This document shows positions 1 through 8,243 of a DNA stretch of 46,352 bases, one piece after another. The translations under genes and the position numbers were made by a program. The stretch is from Bacilli bacterium. GTDB lineage: Bacteria > Bacillota_I > Bacilli_A > ML615J-28 > CAG-313. How positions within the stretch are numbered: position 1 is the first letter of the stretch; every line of letters starts with the position of its first letter. The notes under the pieces are model-generated. The model did no database searches. It had not been told where the DNA came from and saw only the letters and a program-made list of their open reading frames with translations. The stretch spans positions 1 to 46,352 of the forward strand of contig JAFTPH010000050.1 of NCBI GenBank assembly GCA_017463365.1, in the 5' to 3' direction.

Positions 1-44
1 TCATATTTAAATTGTTCGTTCACAGTCAGTTTAATTCCTTTCAT
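1..44 (-). CDS. 5' end of a gene cut by the window edge, possibly an IS transposase
   Basis: A strong Shine-Dalgarno (AAGGAGGTC, positions 60-52) precedes an ATG at 44-42. Fourteen codons follow, reading MKGIKLTVNEQFKY, before the window ends. From memory this opening resembles the N-terminus of ISNCY-type transposases of Bacillota (LTVNEQ.KYE.IK...), but 14 residues cannot establish a family. Only the start context is directly supported; the transposase identity is a weak inference. Confidence 0.35.
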   Translation of the reverse strand, partial: MKGIKLTVNEQFKY

Positions 45-167
45 AAAATTGACCTCCTTATGTTGATATAATAACATAAGAATGGTTATTTTGTAAATTT
101 CATAAAACTACTATTTTGAATATATCACAAAACAATCAGATCATTATACAAATTAAAGTCACTTTTT

Positions 168-196
168 TTGACTTTATATCTTAAAAAAGATATAAT
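168..196 (+). promoter_or_regulatory. Promoter of the thiT transcript
   Basis: TTGACT (168-173), a 17-bp spacer and TATAAT (191-196) form a near-consensus housekeeping promoter. Transcription would start near 203, just upstream of the TPP riboswitch. Confidence 0.8.
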
Positions 197-222
197 GAGT
201 ATGTAAATTTTTTAAACAATAT

Positions 223-306
223 TTACGGGGAGCTTTTTGCTGAGAGGTTATTAAGTTAACGACCCATGAACGTGATCTAGGTAATGCTAGCGTACGGAAA
301 TGAGAA
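223..306 (+). promoter_or_regulatory. TPP (thiamine pyrophosphate) riboswitch, THI element
   Basis: The conserved core is present in order: CGGGGAGC, GCTGAGAGG, GACCC, then TGATCTAGGTAATGCTAGCG and GGAAATGA. The P5 stem is CTAG/CTAG. The P4 bases are CGT/ACG where most THI elements have CCT/AGG, a compensatory double change that keeps the helix paired. The element lies between a good promoter and thiT, which fits thiamine control. The 45 nt after the aptamer hold a small palindrome (ACCGCGGT, 323-330) but no clear intrinsic terminator, so control is probably translational or through an unseen fold. Confidence 0.93.
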
Positions 307-350
307 TCTATTAGCTAAAAAGACCGCGGTTTATTGTAGAAGGAGGAATT

Positions 351-908
351 ATGAAAAAAAGTTTACTTCCTTTAACAGAAACGGCGCTTTTAATTGCACT
401 GGCAACTGTTTTGGAACTTGTATTTGAAAATTTTATTCACATTGAAATGCCTCAAGGAGGAAGTGTGTCTTTGGCGGGTTTACCAATTTTACTTGCTGGA
501 TATCGCCATGGATACAAATATGGTTTAGTAGCCGGACTATGCTTTGGGGTAATTAATTTTATGCTAGGTGGTTTTTGGTTTCATTGGGGGTCAATCTTCT
601 TTGATTATCTATTACCATTTACAGCTTTAGGATTAACTGGTTTTTTCCAAAAAAGCGGACAAAAAAACATTTTTATGTTTATTGTAGGTATTATTATTGC
701 TGGATTTGTTCGTTACGTTATCCATAGTTTATCAGGTGTGTTATTCTTCCAAGAATATGCAGCTGAAGCAGGATACGCAGATGCAGTTTGGTTCTACTCA
801 TTTATTGTTTACAATCTAGGATATAATTTAGCATGTACTGTACTTTGTGCAGTATGTGGAACAGCTTTATGGCCATTCCTAGTTAAGAAAAATCAAGAAA
901 CAGAATAG
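351..908 (+). CDS. thiT: Thiamine-specific ECF transporter S component ThiT
   Basis: This 185-residue, very hydrophobic protein matches the YuaJ/ThiT family in length and in its run of six membrane segments. Family signatures seen include GGSVSLAGLPIL after the first helix, a WFHWGSIFFDYLLPF segment, and an aromatic/Asn-rich VYNLGYN stretch near residue 155, where thiamine contacts lie in known ThiT structures. ThiT binds thiamine and joins a shared EcfT/EcfA energising module, which is not encoded in this window. It starts at ATG 351 after AGAAGGAGG. The TPP riboswitch directly upstream independently supports thiamine as the substrate. The next gene follows 12 nt later, so the two are probably cotranscribed. 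Confidence 0.92.
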   Translation: MKKSLLPLTETALLIALATVLELVFENFIHIEMPQGGSVSLAGLPILLAGYRHGYKYGLVAGLCFGVINFMLGGFWFHWGSIFFDYLLPFTALGLTGFFQKSGQKNIFMFIVGIIIAGFVRYVIHSLSGVLFFQEYAAEAGYADAVWFYSFIVYNLGYNLACTVLCAVCGTALWPFLVKKNQETE

Positions 909-920
909 GAGAATCATAAA

Positions 921-1472
921 TTGAGATTTTTAGGTATTTTAGATTTATTTAATTCACCAATTATATTCATACTAATTGTCGTTATTGGCTTTGCTTTAGT
1001 ACTAGTATTTTCAAGTTTTAAACCAAATCCAAAACAAGTCATTGAAGACATTGAAAAAACATTAAAGGATAATAATATTGATTATACAATTGAATTATCT
1101 GAAAATAAAAACTATTCATTTATTTTAACTGTTAATAATAAAAAGTATATCGTTTTAGTTTTACCAATTGAAAAGTTTGCGGAAGTAACAATTAATAACG
1201 TTACAACTTGGGAAATGCATTATGGAGCTGGTGATAAACCAGGTAAGGCTCAACCATATAAAACAAGAATTCCAGAGATTCCGTCATTTATGAATACAGA
1301 ATCAGAATATGACAAAATTGTTTTAGTACAACCTGATGCCAAACAAATCGTATATTGGAAAAACGAAAACGAAATCGTCTTCGTTGAACCAAATACAAAA
1401 GTATATGGTGTTAATGTTTTAAATGTATCTGATTTATCAAAATTCATTAATAATAATAATAATAATAAATAG
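921..1472 (+). CDS. Membrane-anchored protein of unknown function
   Basis: The start is TTG at 921, chosen because AGGAG (907-911), overlapping the thiT stop codon, lies 9 nt upstream and the frame has no better start. The 183-residue product has one N-terminal membrane helix (about residues 12-33), then a soluble alpha/beta-looking domain predicted to face the cytoplasm. The C-terminus ends in six Asn followed by Lys, encoded by a pure (AAT)6 tract. I do not recognise the family. The short spacing makes it the second gene of the thiT transcript, which ends at the terminator just downstream, but a role in thiamine uptake is not shown by the sequence. Confidence 0.7.
   Translation: MRFLGILDLFNSPIIFILIVVIGFALVLVFSSFKPNPKQVIEDIEKTLKDNNIDYTIELSENKNYSFILTVNNKKYIVLVLPIEKFAEVTINNVTTWEMHYGAGDKPGKAQPYKTRIPEIPSFMNTESEYDKIVLVQPDAKQIVYWKNENEIVFVEPNTKVYGVNVLNVSDLSKFINNNNNNK
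1449..1466 (+). repeat. (AAT)6 trinucleotide tract at the 3' end of a coding region
   Basis: Six perfect AAT codons encode a C-terminal poly-Asn run four nt before the stop codon. Repeat-number changes would stay in frame and only alter tail length. Confidence 0.9.
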
Positions 1473-1500
1473 GTGCTGCATTACCAGCACCTATTTTTTT
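1471..1500 (+). terminator. Bidirectional intrinsic terminator between thiT operon and tldE
   Basis: Stem AGGTGCTG/CAGCACCT (1471-1478 and 1485-1492) has a 6-nt loop and is followed by ATTTTTTT on the plus strand. On the minus strand the same hairpin follows the tldE stop codon and runs into a T-rich tract. It serves the convergent genes on both sides. Confidence 0.88.
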
Positions 1501-2830
1501 ATTTACCAGAAATCATTACACTCTTAATTTTAACAGATGGGGCAGCAACACCCATAAAGTTATCTTCAAGATCGCATGCAATTTCTTCAATATTATTTAA
1601 TAATTCATAGAAGTTACTTGATACAACAAATAGTGTAACAGGTTTATCAATTTTACCATCTTTAATTTCAAATCCAGATGCTTGAACGTTAAATGCTCCT
1701 GAAATTGGATTTAATCCTGCATGTAATCCATTAACATCAGTAATTAATACTCCCGTTTCCATTGTTGAAATAACTTCTTCTAATGTTTTTTCACCTGGTT
1801 GTAAATAAAGGTTAGTTGGAGAAACATTTACACTTCCCGCAATACCTGCTTTAAATCCATTACCAGTTGATTTAGTATTAAAGTAGTCAGCTGATGATAA
1901 GTTATGCATAAATCCTTTAAATACTCCATTTTCAACGATATTTTTAGTATAACAAGGAACACCTTCATCATCAAATGGTTGTTTAATAACTGCTTTATCA
2001 CAGAATGGATCATCAACAATATTGATGTTTTGACCAAATACTTGAGTATCGATTTTATCAGTTAAAAGAGTTAATTTCTTTAACGCTGCTTCTCCACTAA
2101 ATACACTTGAGAATGCTTGTAAAATACTAGTCATAACATCATATCTAAATACAGCTTTGTAAACGCCTGTTTTTAAAGAACCAGCTCCAAGTTTTGATAA
2201 AGTTTCTTCAGTACTTTCTTTAACGATTTTATCGTAATCAATTTTTTCAAATTCAAATCCTAAATCTCTAGCATACCCTAAAGAAGTTTCTTTACCATCT
2301 GTTGCTAGAGCACCAGCCATAACCATCGCATATGAAAAATCACGTTTTAAATCTAATCCTTTAGAATTAATAATTCTAGTAGTTGATGAATTTTCTCCAT
2401 ATCGACAATGACCAACTTTTTTAATTAAATCATTAGTTGCTAAAATCTTTTTAGATAACTCTTGAAGTTTTTCAAGTTTAGTTGTAACAGGATAATTTTC
2501 ATAATCGGCAACTACTTCTTCAACTGTTTGATATTCTCCACTGCCATCATAGATGAATGCTTTAGTTGAAGATGTAACTTTAGAAGCATTTTCAATTAAA
2601 CTCTTTAAAGCGAATTCAACTGCTTCATCTTCTGTTGATTCTAAATACACATAACCCATTTTTCCGTTATATAAACCACGAATTGACATTCCAAAGTTTT
2701 CTGTAAAACTATTAGAATCAAGTTCTCCGTCAGTTAAAGTCATATTCATACCTTTTGAAGTAACAACGTATAATTCTATTTCACTAATTCCAAGACTTAA
2801 ACCTTTATTAATAATTTCACTATATGTCAT
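1499..2830 (-). CDS. tldE: TldE/PmbA-type metalloprotease subunit
   Basis: The 443-residue protein matches the U62 family member TldE (PmbA), including the C-terminal GLHAGLNPISGAFNVQASGF segment and the QPFDDEGVPC segment typical of the family. It lacks the HExxxH metal site, which its partner TldD carries. In characterised bacteria TldD and TldE form a heterodimeric zinc protease that cleaves unfolded peptides and can mature ribosomally made peptides. tldD lies 2 nt upstream, so the pair is translated together. No peptide precursor gene is evident in the window. It starts at ATG 2830. Confidence 0.92.
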   Translation of the reverse strand: MTYSEIINKGLSLGISEIELYVVTSKGMNMTLTDGELDSNSFTENFGMSIRGLYNGKMGYVYLESTEDEAVEFALKSLIENASKVTSSTKAFIYDGSGEYQTVEEVVADYENYPVTTKLEKLQELSKKILATNDLIKKVGHCRYGENSSTTRIINSKGLDLKRDFSYAMVMAGALATDGKETSLGYARDLGFEFEKIDYDKIVKESTEETLSKLGAGSLKTGVYKAVFRYDVMTSILQAFSSVFSGEAALKKLTLLTDKIDTQVFGQNINIVDDPFCDKAVIKQPFDDEGVPCYTKNIVENGVFKGFMHNLSSADYFNTKSTGNGFKAGIAGSVNVSPTNLYLQPGEKTLEEVISTMETGVLITDVNGLHAGLNPISGAFNVQASGFEIKDGKIDKPVTLFVVSSNFYELLNNIEEIACDLEDNFMGVAAPSVKIKSVMISGK

Positions 2831-2832
2831 AA

Positions 2833-4227
2833 TTATTTACTTCCTTTCCCACCAACAGTCATTTTTGAAACTCTAATTGTAGGTTGTCCAACATTTGTTG
2901 GAATAGACCCACTCATAGAACCACACATACCATGACCATGGGCTAAATTATTAGCGATCATATCAATACGCATTAAAACATCTTTTCCTGAACCAACAAG
3001 AGTTGCTCCACGAACTGGTTTAGTAATTTTTCCATCTTCAATCATATAGCCTTCATTAACCGCAAAGTTAAATTCACCAGTAGCTGGATTTACACTTCCT
3101 CCACCCATGCGTTTCGCAAATAGTCCATATTTTGTGTTTGCTATAATTTCTTCAAATGTTGATTCACCATTTAAGAAATAAGTATTAGTCATACGAGATG
3201 TAGTCATATGTTTATAAGATTCACGACGTGATGAACCAGTAATTGGATGGTTCATCTTTTTCGCATTACGTTTATCAACTAAATATCCTTTTAAAATACC
3301 ATTTTCAATTAATAAATTACGTTTGGTTGGTGTTCCTTCATCATCAACGTTTAATGATCCCCATGCTTCATAGTCTGTTCCACAGTCTACCGCATTTACA
3401 ATATCACTACCGATTTTTTCCCCAACTTTACCACAGAATACGCTCATTCCACGAGCTACGCTTGTAGCTTCTAATCCATGAACAGCTGCTTCATGAAGAA
3501 TAACTCCACCAAATCCGTTATGAATTACAACTGGAATTTCTCCTCCAACCATTTCATCAGCATGAAGCATTGTGATAGCTGATTCAGCTGTTTCACGTCC
3601 AAATGTTTCACCATCAAAATCATCATATTGTTCCATTGCTTTATTACCACCGGCATTGGAATTAATTGATTGCATATTTTTACCATCACTTGCAACAACA
3701 GTTAAACTTACTCTTGTATTACAACGATGATCATGAGCATAAGCTCCATCACTAGCAAATACAAAAATTTCTTGATTTTTCTTTGTTATATTCGCAATTG
3801 TTTGAACAACTTCTTTTGATACTGCAAGTGCAGCTTTTGAGAATTTATCTAAGATTGGAGTTCCATCATCATAGATTCTTTCTTCGTTAATATTAACATT
3901 TGCGTTATTTGTTGTATCTTTGAATTCACAAACATCTTGTGTTTTCTCTCCAACAAAGTTTGACGCAAGTTTACTTGCTTCTTTCATTAAGTTTTGATAA
4001 CTTAAATCAGTTGTTGTTGCGTTAACAACAGTTTCTCCTTTAATAATTCTAAAAGCTGCCCCTTTAACCATTGATGTAGTACATTTTGTAGTTTGGCAAC
4101 TAATCATTTCTTGAGCATAATTTACCGTATCTTCCATAAATACTTCTGCGAAATCAGCCCCTGTTTTTAAAGCTTCATTTAAAATATCATAACATTCTTG
4201 TTGTGATAAATGATTTAATTTACTCAT
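2833..4227 (-). CDS. tldD: TldD-type zinc metalloprotease subunit
   Basis: This 464-residue protein carries the zinc motif HEAAVH at residues 245-250 within GGVILHEAAVHGLEA, the signature of TldD. The C-terminal NNLAHGHGMCGSMSGSIPTNVGQPTIRVS region is also typical. It is the catalytic partner of TldE, encoded immediately downstream. The start at ATG 4227 is supported by GGAGACTAAGGCTT upstream. A TATAAT-type -10 box (4260-4265, minus strand) lies about 33 nt upstream of the start codon with no strong -35 visible, so tldD-tldE is probably its own transcription unit after the GH5 terminator. Confidence 0.94.
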   Translation of the reverse strand: MSKLNHLSQQECYDILNEALKTGADFAEVFMEDTVNYAQEMISCQTTKCTTSMVKGAAFRIIKGETVVNATTTDLSYQNLMKEASKLASNFVGEKTQDVCEFKDTTNNANVNINEERIYDDGTPILDKFSKAALAVSKEVVQTIANITKKNQEIFVFASDGAYAHDHRCNTRVSLTVVASDGKNMQSINSNAGGNKAMEQYDDFDGETFGRETAESAITMLHADEMVGGEIPVVIHNGFGGVILHEAAVHGLEATSVARGMSVFCGKVGEKIGSDIVNAVDCGTDYEAWGSLNVDDEGTPTKRNLLIENGILKGYLVDKRNAKKMNHPITGSSRRESYKHMTTSRMTNTYFLNGESTFEEIIANTKYGLFAKRMGGGSVNPATGEFNFAVNEGYMIEDGKITKPVRGATLVGSGKDVLMRIDMIANNLAHGHGMCGSMSGSIPTNVGQPTIRVSKMTVGGKGSK

Positions 4228-4275
4228 AAGCCTTAGTCTCCTTTTGAAAATATGTATTAATTATAAAACTTAAGG

Positions 4276-4304
4276 CTAAAAAAAAGAAGCAATTTGCTCC
4301 TTTT
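4276..4304 (-). terminator. Intrinsic terminator of the GH5 gene
   Basis: On the minus strand AAAAGGAGC pairs with GCTTCTTTT around a 5-nt loop (4304-4282, one G-T pair), followed by more T residues. It begins at the GH5 stop codon. Confidence 0.75.
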
Positions 4305-5689
4305 TATTCATCTAAACCTGATTTTTTTCGGTAAAGTCTTTTTAAATAAACTCCCCATTCTTTTAAATTATCATCTTCAACATTATCATATTCATAAGTA
4401 CCATATTTAAAAATTGAAGCACTTCCTTTACTACTTGAAATATTCCATGCTACATAACTGATATTTCTTTCATCTAAAACATCTAACCAGTTTTCTCCAC
4501 TATTTGTATCAAGTGGACCATCTCCACTAGATAACATCATCCCATACTCACTTATAAATACTGGTATTCCCATACTATATGCATTAACTACTTGACTCCA
4601 ATCACGATGTCCATTAGCATAGAAATGATAAGTATACATAATATTTTCATATCCTTTTAATGGACTACTCATAACAGAATTTAAATCAGCAGTCCAATGT
4701 GGATTACCTACTAAAATAATAGCATCTGAGTTTTGTCTAATACAAGGTATAACCGCATTTGCATATTTTTTACAATCACTCCAAGTAGTATCTCCATTTG
4801 GTTCATTCATAATTTCATATAAAATATTATCTTGATCTTTATATTTTTCCGATATCATACTAAAAAACTCTTTTGATTCTTTCAAATAATAAAGGGGATT
4901 CTTATCTTTTTCATTTACTGCCCCAACCATATGCCAGTCAACAATTACATATAACCCAAGGCTTGTTGCTGCATCGATTCCTTCGTAAAGATCTTCTAAC
5001 ATTTGGGCTTTTTTAGCCTCAGTTCCATCACAATATCCTCTTTCATCAGAATAGAAAGCAAAACGAACAATGTTATTACCAAAACCACTTTGAATAGCTC
5101 TTAAAGTATCAAAAGTTAACAAATGTCCATACCATTGGACTCCATGAGAACTTAATCCATATAATTGAACTTTTTCTCCATATTGGTCAACTAAATCAGC
5201 ACCATTTACTGATAACTTACCATGTGCAAAATATCCATTATTGGCGAACTTTTCTTTAGATAATTGCTTATCACATGTTAAACATTTTGTATATCTTAAA
5301 CCAACTTTATCAATTCCTATCTCATCAAGTGTGTATAAATCACTTTCAATATGACCTGTTGCTGGAAGAATAGTTTTATTTGAATATTCACAATTTTTAC
5401 ATGATTCAATAAGTCTTCCATCTTTTGTACATTCAGGTAATACCTCACGCACTCTAATAACATGCTCTACTACTACTTCTTGAGTATTTATAACTTTTTT
5501 ACAAACATTACATATTTGATTTTGGATTCCTGTTTCACCACATTTATATTCTTGATCAAATTTAAATTCGCTTAGATTTTCTAAACAAATATGCGTATCT
5601 AAATCTTGTTCATCACCATTACAACTTGTAAGAGTAAAAATAAAAACAATTACAAATATTAATAAAAGTACTTTTTTATAACTATTCAC
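4304..5689 (-). CDS. Secreted lipoprotein, glycoside hydrolase family 5 endoglucanase-like
   Basis: The 461-residue product starts with a lipoprotein signal (hydrophobic run, lipobox LTSC with Cys23), so it is predicted to be anchored outside the membrane. Residues about 35-145 hold a Cys-rich segment with several CxxC pairs and an LPATGH motif of a kind often seen in surface proteins of gut Bacillota. Residues about 160-450 are a GH5 domain: YVIVDWHMV, YEIMNEPNG (acid/base Glu296), TYHFYANGH and FISEYG (nucleophile Glu381), resembling bacterial cellulases such as B. subtilis EglS. Beta-glucan hydrolysis is inferred; the exact substrate is not shown. GTG 5689 was chosen because an upstream in-frame GTG overlaps the Shine-Dalgarno GAGGTG. 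It is monocistronic. Confidence 0.88.
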   Translation of the reverse strand: MNSYKKVLLLIFVIVFIFTLTSCNGDEQDLDTHICLENLSEFKFDQEYKCGETGIQNQICNVCKKVINTQEVVVEHVIRVREVLPECTKDGRLIESCKNCEYSNKTILPATGHIESDLYTLDEIGIDKVGLRYTKCLTCDKQLSKEKFANNGYFAHGKLSVNGADLVDQYGEKVQLYGLSSHGVQWYGHLLTFDTLRAIQSGFGNNIVRFAFYSDERGYCDGTEAKKAQMLEDLYEGIDAATSLGLYVIVDWHMVGAVNEKDKNPLYYLKESKEFFSMISEKYKDQDNILYEIMNEPNGDTTWSDCKKYANAVIPCIRQNSDAIILVGNPHWTADLNSVMSSPLKGYENIMYTYHFYANGHRDWSQVVNAYSMGIPVFISEYGMMLSSGDGPLDTNSGENWLDVLDERNISYVAWNISSSKGSASIFKYGTYEYDNVEDDNLKEWGVYLKRLYRKKSGLDE

Positions 5690-5707
5690 TTTTATCACCT
5701 CAATAAA

Positions 5708-5736
5708 ATTATACTATAAAACCCTTTAAAAAGCAA
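5708..5736 (-). promoter_or_regulatory. Promoter of the GH5 gene
   Basis: TTGCTT (5736-5731), a 17-bp spacer and TATAAT (5713-5708) on the minus strand. The -35 overlaps the T-rich tail of the preceding terminator. Confidence 0.65.
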
Positions 5737-5760
5737 AATAAACCTACAATTTGTAGGTTT
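5731..5760 (-). terminator. Intrinsic terminator of the CorC/HlyC gene
   Basis: On the minus strand AAACCTAC/GTAGGTTT forms a stem with a 5-nt loop (5760-5740), overlapping the stop codon and followed by ATTTTGCTTTTT. Confidence 0.75.
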
Positions 5761-7159
5761 ATTCAAATTCATCGTTATTTTCCTCTTCAACAATTGTATC
5801 AATTATTTCAAGTTTTGTTCTAATAATACGACGTTCAACAACTGAAAGAATTGTAAATCGTAATGTTATCGGATATTCTTCCTCAAAATCATCTTCTAAA
5901 TTACGATCAATAGTTGTTTGCCATTCTAATACTTCTCCCTCACTTGGTACATCTTCCGCAAGGCTATATAAGAATCCTCCAACGTTTGTATATGAACTAT
6001 CTGGAGTTTTTCCTAATTCTAAAGTATCGAATAAATCCTCAATTTGAACATCTGCTGATACTTCATAAGTAGAATCATTGATTTTGACAATATCATCATC
6101 AATAACTGTATCATCATGTTCATCGTAAATTTCTCCAACGATTTCTTCTAAAGCATCTTCCATTGTAACTATCCCACTAGTTCCCCCGTATTCGTCTGAT
6201 ACGATTGCGAAATGTTTCTTTTCTTTTTGCATTAGACGAATTAAATCATTAACCTTCATTGTCTTAGAAACATATAATGGTTCTTTAACTAAAGATTGTA
6301 ATCTTATTTTTTGACCCTTTAGTAATGCGGTATAAAAATCACGTTCACTTAAAATTCCAACAACATGGTCTTTATCTTCTCGATATACTGGCATTCTTGA
6401 GAATTTATGTTTAAAGAATAAATTCTTGATTTCATCAATTTCCATTTCTTCATCAATCCCAATAATGTCAACACGTGGTGTCATAATATCATAAATTGTA
6501 CGTTCATCAATATCTAAAACACTTTGGATTAAATCAGCATCTTCACTATCAATAACTCCTTCTTCTTCCATAGTATCAATGATTGTTTCTAATTCTGATT
6601 CAGTAACAGTTGGTTGAGAATTTTTACTATTTTTGAATAATAATTTCTTAATACCCATAAAGATAATTACTATTGGATATAGAATCTTCATAACAATATA
6701 TAAGATGTTTGCAAATTTCAAAGCAGTTGTTTCCGCTTTTTCTTTTGCTATTGACTTTGGTAGAATTTCCCCAAAGATTAAAACAACAATTGTCATAACT
6801 ACAGTAGATACAACGTTTGCAATCGTTGTATTTAAAATAAAGTTTAAAAAGATTGTAGTTGCAATTGTAGATGCCGCAATATTTACAATATTATTACCAA
6901 CTAATAATGTTGTAAGTGTACGGTCATAGTTTTCAGCAATCCATAATGCTTTTCTAGCGCCCTTTCTCTTTTCTTCTACATATCCTTTCAATCTCATTAA
7001 GTTAACAGTAGAAAAAGCAGTTTCGCTAGAAGAGAAAAAAGCTGAACAAATTAGTAAAACTACTAATAATACAAGCATCCAAATTAAAGCTTGTGTACTA
7101 ATTCCATTAGTCTTATTTGCGTTATCTGTTAAGAATAACATATACCTGAGCGAACTCAA
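5759..7159 (-). CDS. CNNM/CorC (HlyC) family membrane protein with CBS pair
   Basis: The 466-residue protein has the CNNM/CorC domain order. A DUF21 transmembrane domain (residues about 20-185) contains [13 protein letters not shown] and the [11 protein letters not shown] motif. A tandem CBS pair follows (about 215-345; [42 protein letters not shown]). An acidic CorC_HlyC domain ends the protein (about 360-455). Family members act in magnesium/cobalt efflux or cation tolerance; the old hemolysin label is historical. The start is TTG 7159, 10 nt after AGGAGG; an ATG six codons in (7141) lacks a good ribosome site. It has its own consensus promoter and terminator. Confidence 0.9.
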   Translation of the reverse strand: MSSLRYMLFLTDNANKTNGISTQALIWMLVLLVVLLICSAFFSSSETAFSTVNLMRLKGYVEEKRKGARKALWIAENYDRTLTTLLVGNNIVNIAASTIATTIFLNFILNTTIANVVSTVVMTIVVLIFGEILPKSIAKEKAETTALKFANILYIVMKILYPIVIIFMGIKKLLFKNSKNSQPTVTESELETIIDTMEEEGVIDSEDADLIQSVLDIDERTIYDIMTPRVDIIGIDEEMEIDEIKNLFFKHKFSRMPVYREDKDHVVGILSERDFYTALLKGQKIRLQSLVKEPLYVSKTMKVNDLIRLMQKEKKHFAIVSDEYGGTSGIVTMEDALEEIVGEIYDEHDDTVIDDDIVKINDSTYEVSADVQIEDLFDTLELGKTPDSSYTNVGGFLYSLAEDVPSEGEVLEWQTTIDRNLEDDFEEEYPITLRFTILSVVERRIIRTKLEIIDTIVEEENNDEFE

Positions 7160-7193
7160 GGTTACAACACCTCCTAAAAAATATTATGGCTAT

Positions 7194-7222
7194 ATTATAT
7201 CATAAATCCCTATTAATGTCAA
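7194..7222 (-). promoter_or_regulatory. Promoter of the CorC/HlyC gene
   Basis: Consensus TTGACA (7222-7217), 17-bp spacer, TATAAT (7199-7194) with an extended -10 TGA on the minus strand. Confidence 0.85.
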
Positions 7223-7234
7223 AGAAAACAACAA

Positions 7235-7257
7235 AGTTGCCAGTATTACTGGCAACT
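7235..7257 (-). terminator. Terminator after spoVIF
   Basis: A perfect 10-bp stem, AGTTGCCAGT/ACTGGCAACT, with a 3-nt loop lies just past the spoVIF stop. The minus-strand tail (TTGTTGTTTTC) is T-rich but interrupted. Confidence 0.7.
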
Positions 7258-7260
7258 ATT

Positions 7261-7494
7261 TTATATCATATCAAATATGTTTTCATTAACCCCATTTTTT
7301 AGAATTTCATAAACAATTCGGTCTTCTTGTTGTTTATCAATCTTTCGGTTTGCCATTTCAGCAACCGCTCTAATTATTTGTCTAATATTAGTTTCATTAC
7401 TTAAATCCATTCTTTGCACCTTATCAACTAAAGCAAACAATGCCTCTGGTTGAATATTGTTTTCAGAAATAAAATTTAATGCTTTATTCATCAC
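7261..7494 (-). CDS. spoVIF: SpoVIF-like sporulation protein
   Basis: The 77-residue product resembles SpoVIF of Bacillus, a small mother-cell protein involved in late coat/spore maturation. The shared pattern, recalled from the family, is a C-terminal IRQIIRAVAEMANRKIDKQQEDRIV block (residues about 38-62), compared here as VRxLIxxVxxMANxxVxKxxEDxIV. No membrane helix or signal peptide is seen. The frame opens GTG-ATG (7494 and 7491); GAGGTG upstream fits the GTG slightly better. A sequence matching the late mother-cell sigma-K promoter lies upstream, in line with the regulation of SpoVIF in Bacillus. The family assignment is by motif, not by search. Confidence 0.72.
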   Translation of the reverse strand: MMNKALNFISENNIQPEALFALVDKVQRMDLSNETNIRQIIRAVAEMANRKIDKQQEDRIVYEILKNGVNENIFDMI

Positions 7495-7511
7495 TTATAT
7501 ACACCTCAATA

Positions 7512-7539
7512 TAATATATGAAACATCTAGGTATTTGTG
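7512..7539 (-). promoter_or_regulatory. Putative sigma-K-type sporulation promoter of spoVIF
   Basis: On the minus strand CAC (7539-7537), a 16-nt spacer and CATATATTA (7520-7512) match the sigma-K pattern mAC-N16-CATAnnnTA. It starts just after the upstream gene's stop codon. Confidence 0.5.
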
Positions 7540-7540
7540 A

Positions 7541-8242
7541 CTAATTTGGTAAAAATTCCTTTAAAACTTCATAAAGATTATCAACATCAACTTTATATTC
7601 AATAAATACATATTCATATTTAAAAGCTACAATATCATCTTCATTAAAATATATTGAAAGCCAATCATTATTAATTGTTAATTGATATTGATAATTTGAT
7701 TCATTTTCAAAAATATCATCACTTATTTTTTCATATTTTAAAGAATTAAAATAATTAGCAATATCTGTAAAATCTTTAATATAATACATATTTTTTTGAT
7801 CAATATAAGTAACAATACTAATACTTGAGGTATCTATCTTATTTTGACTAATATTTTGAATAAATGAAATATATTCAGAATTACCTTCTGTTTTATCACT
7901 TAATCCCGGTTCGCTATCTCCATCTGATGCAACATTATCATTTTCGTCATCAACACCGGGTTTATTATATTCCGGAGCAAAGCTTTCCCCGCTTCCCCCT
8001 GAAGGCTGACTAGGCGCTGCATCCATTCCCCCCATGAAATCTCTATTATTTCCAAAGCCAACTGCAATTCCGACAATTGTACAAACTAACACAAGGCTTG
8101 CAAAAGCAACAGAAATACTTTTTACTAATAAATGTTTTTTATAAGTTCTAGGATCAGAAAAAGTAACTTTATCTCTAAGCGAGTGATAATTATCTTCTGT
8201 TTCTAATGACCACTTCTCAATAATTTGTTTTCTAAGTTTCAT
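7541..8242 (-). CDS. Probable membrane-bound anti-sigma factor for the upstream ECF sigma
   Basis: The start was moved to ATG 8242: it lies 1 nt after the sigma-factor stop (TAA-A-ATG) and has AAGGGG 8 nt upstream inside the sigma gene's last codons. The 233-residue protein has a cytoplasmic N-terminus (about 1-40), one membrane helix (about 42-64), a Gly/Ser/Pro/Asp-rich linker (about 65-120) and an extracytoplasmic C-terminal domain. It has no HxxxCxxC zinc-anti-sigma motif. I do not recognise the family; the anti-sigma role is inferred from topology and from tight coupling to the sigma gene. The external domain could sense an envelope signal. Confidence 0.6.
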   Translation of the reverse strand: MKLRKQIIEKWSLETEDNYHSLRDKVTFSDPRTYKKHLLVKSISVAFASLVLVCTIVGIAVGFGNNRDFMGGMDAAPSQPSGGSGESFAPEYNKPGVDDENDNVASDGDSEPGLSDKTEGNSEYISFIQNISQNKIDTSSISIVTYIDQKNMYYIKDFTDIANYFNSLKYEKISDDIFENESNYQYQLTINNDWLSIYFNEDDIVAFKYEYVFIEYKVDVDNLYEVLKEFLPN

Positions 8243-8243
8243 T

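Noticed and set aside
6633-6929. Hydrophobic 98-codon plus-strand frame
   Set aside because: Mirror image of the membrane domain of the CorC/HlyC gene; no ribosome site.
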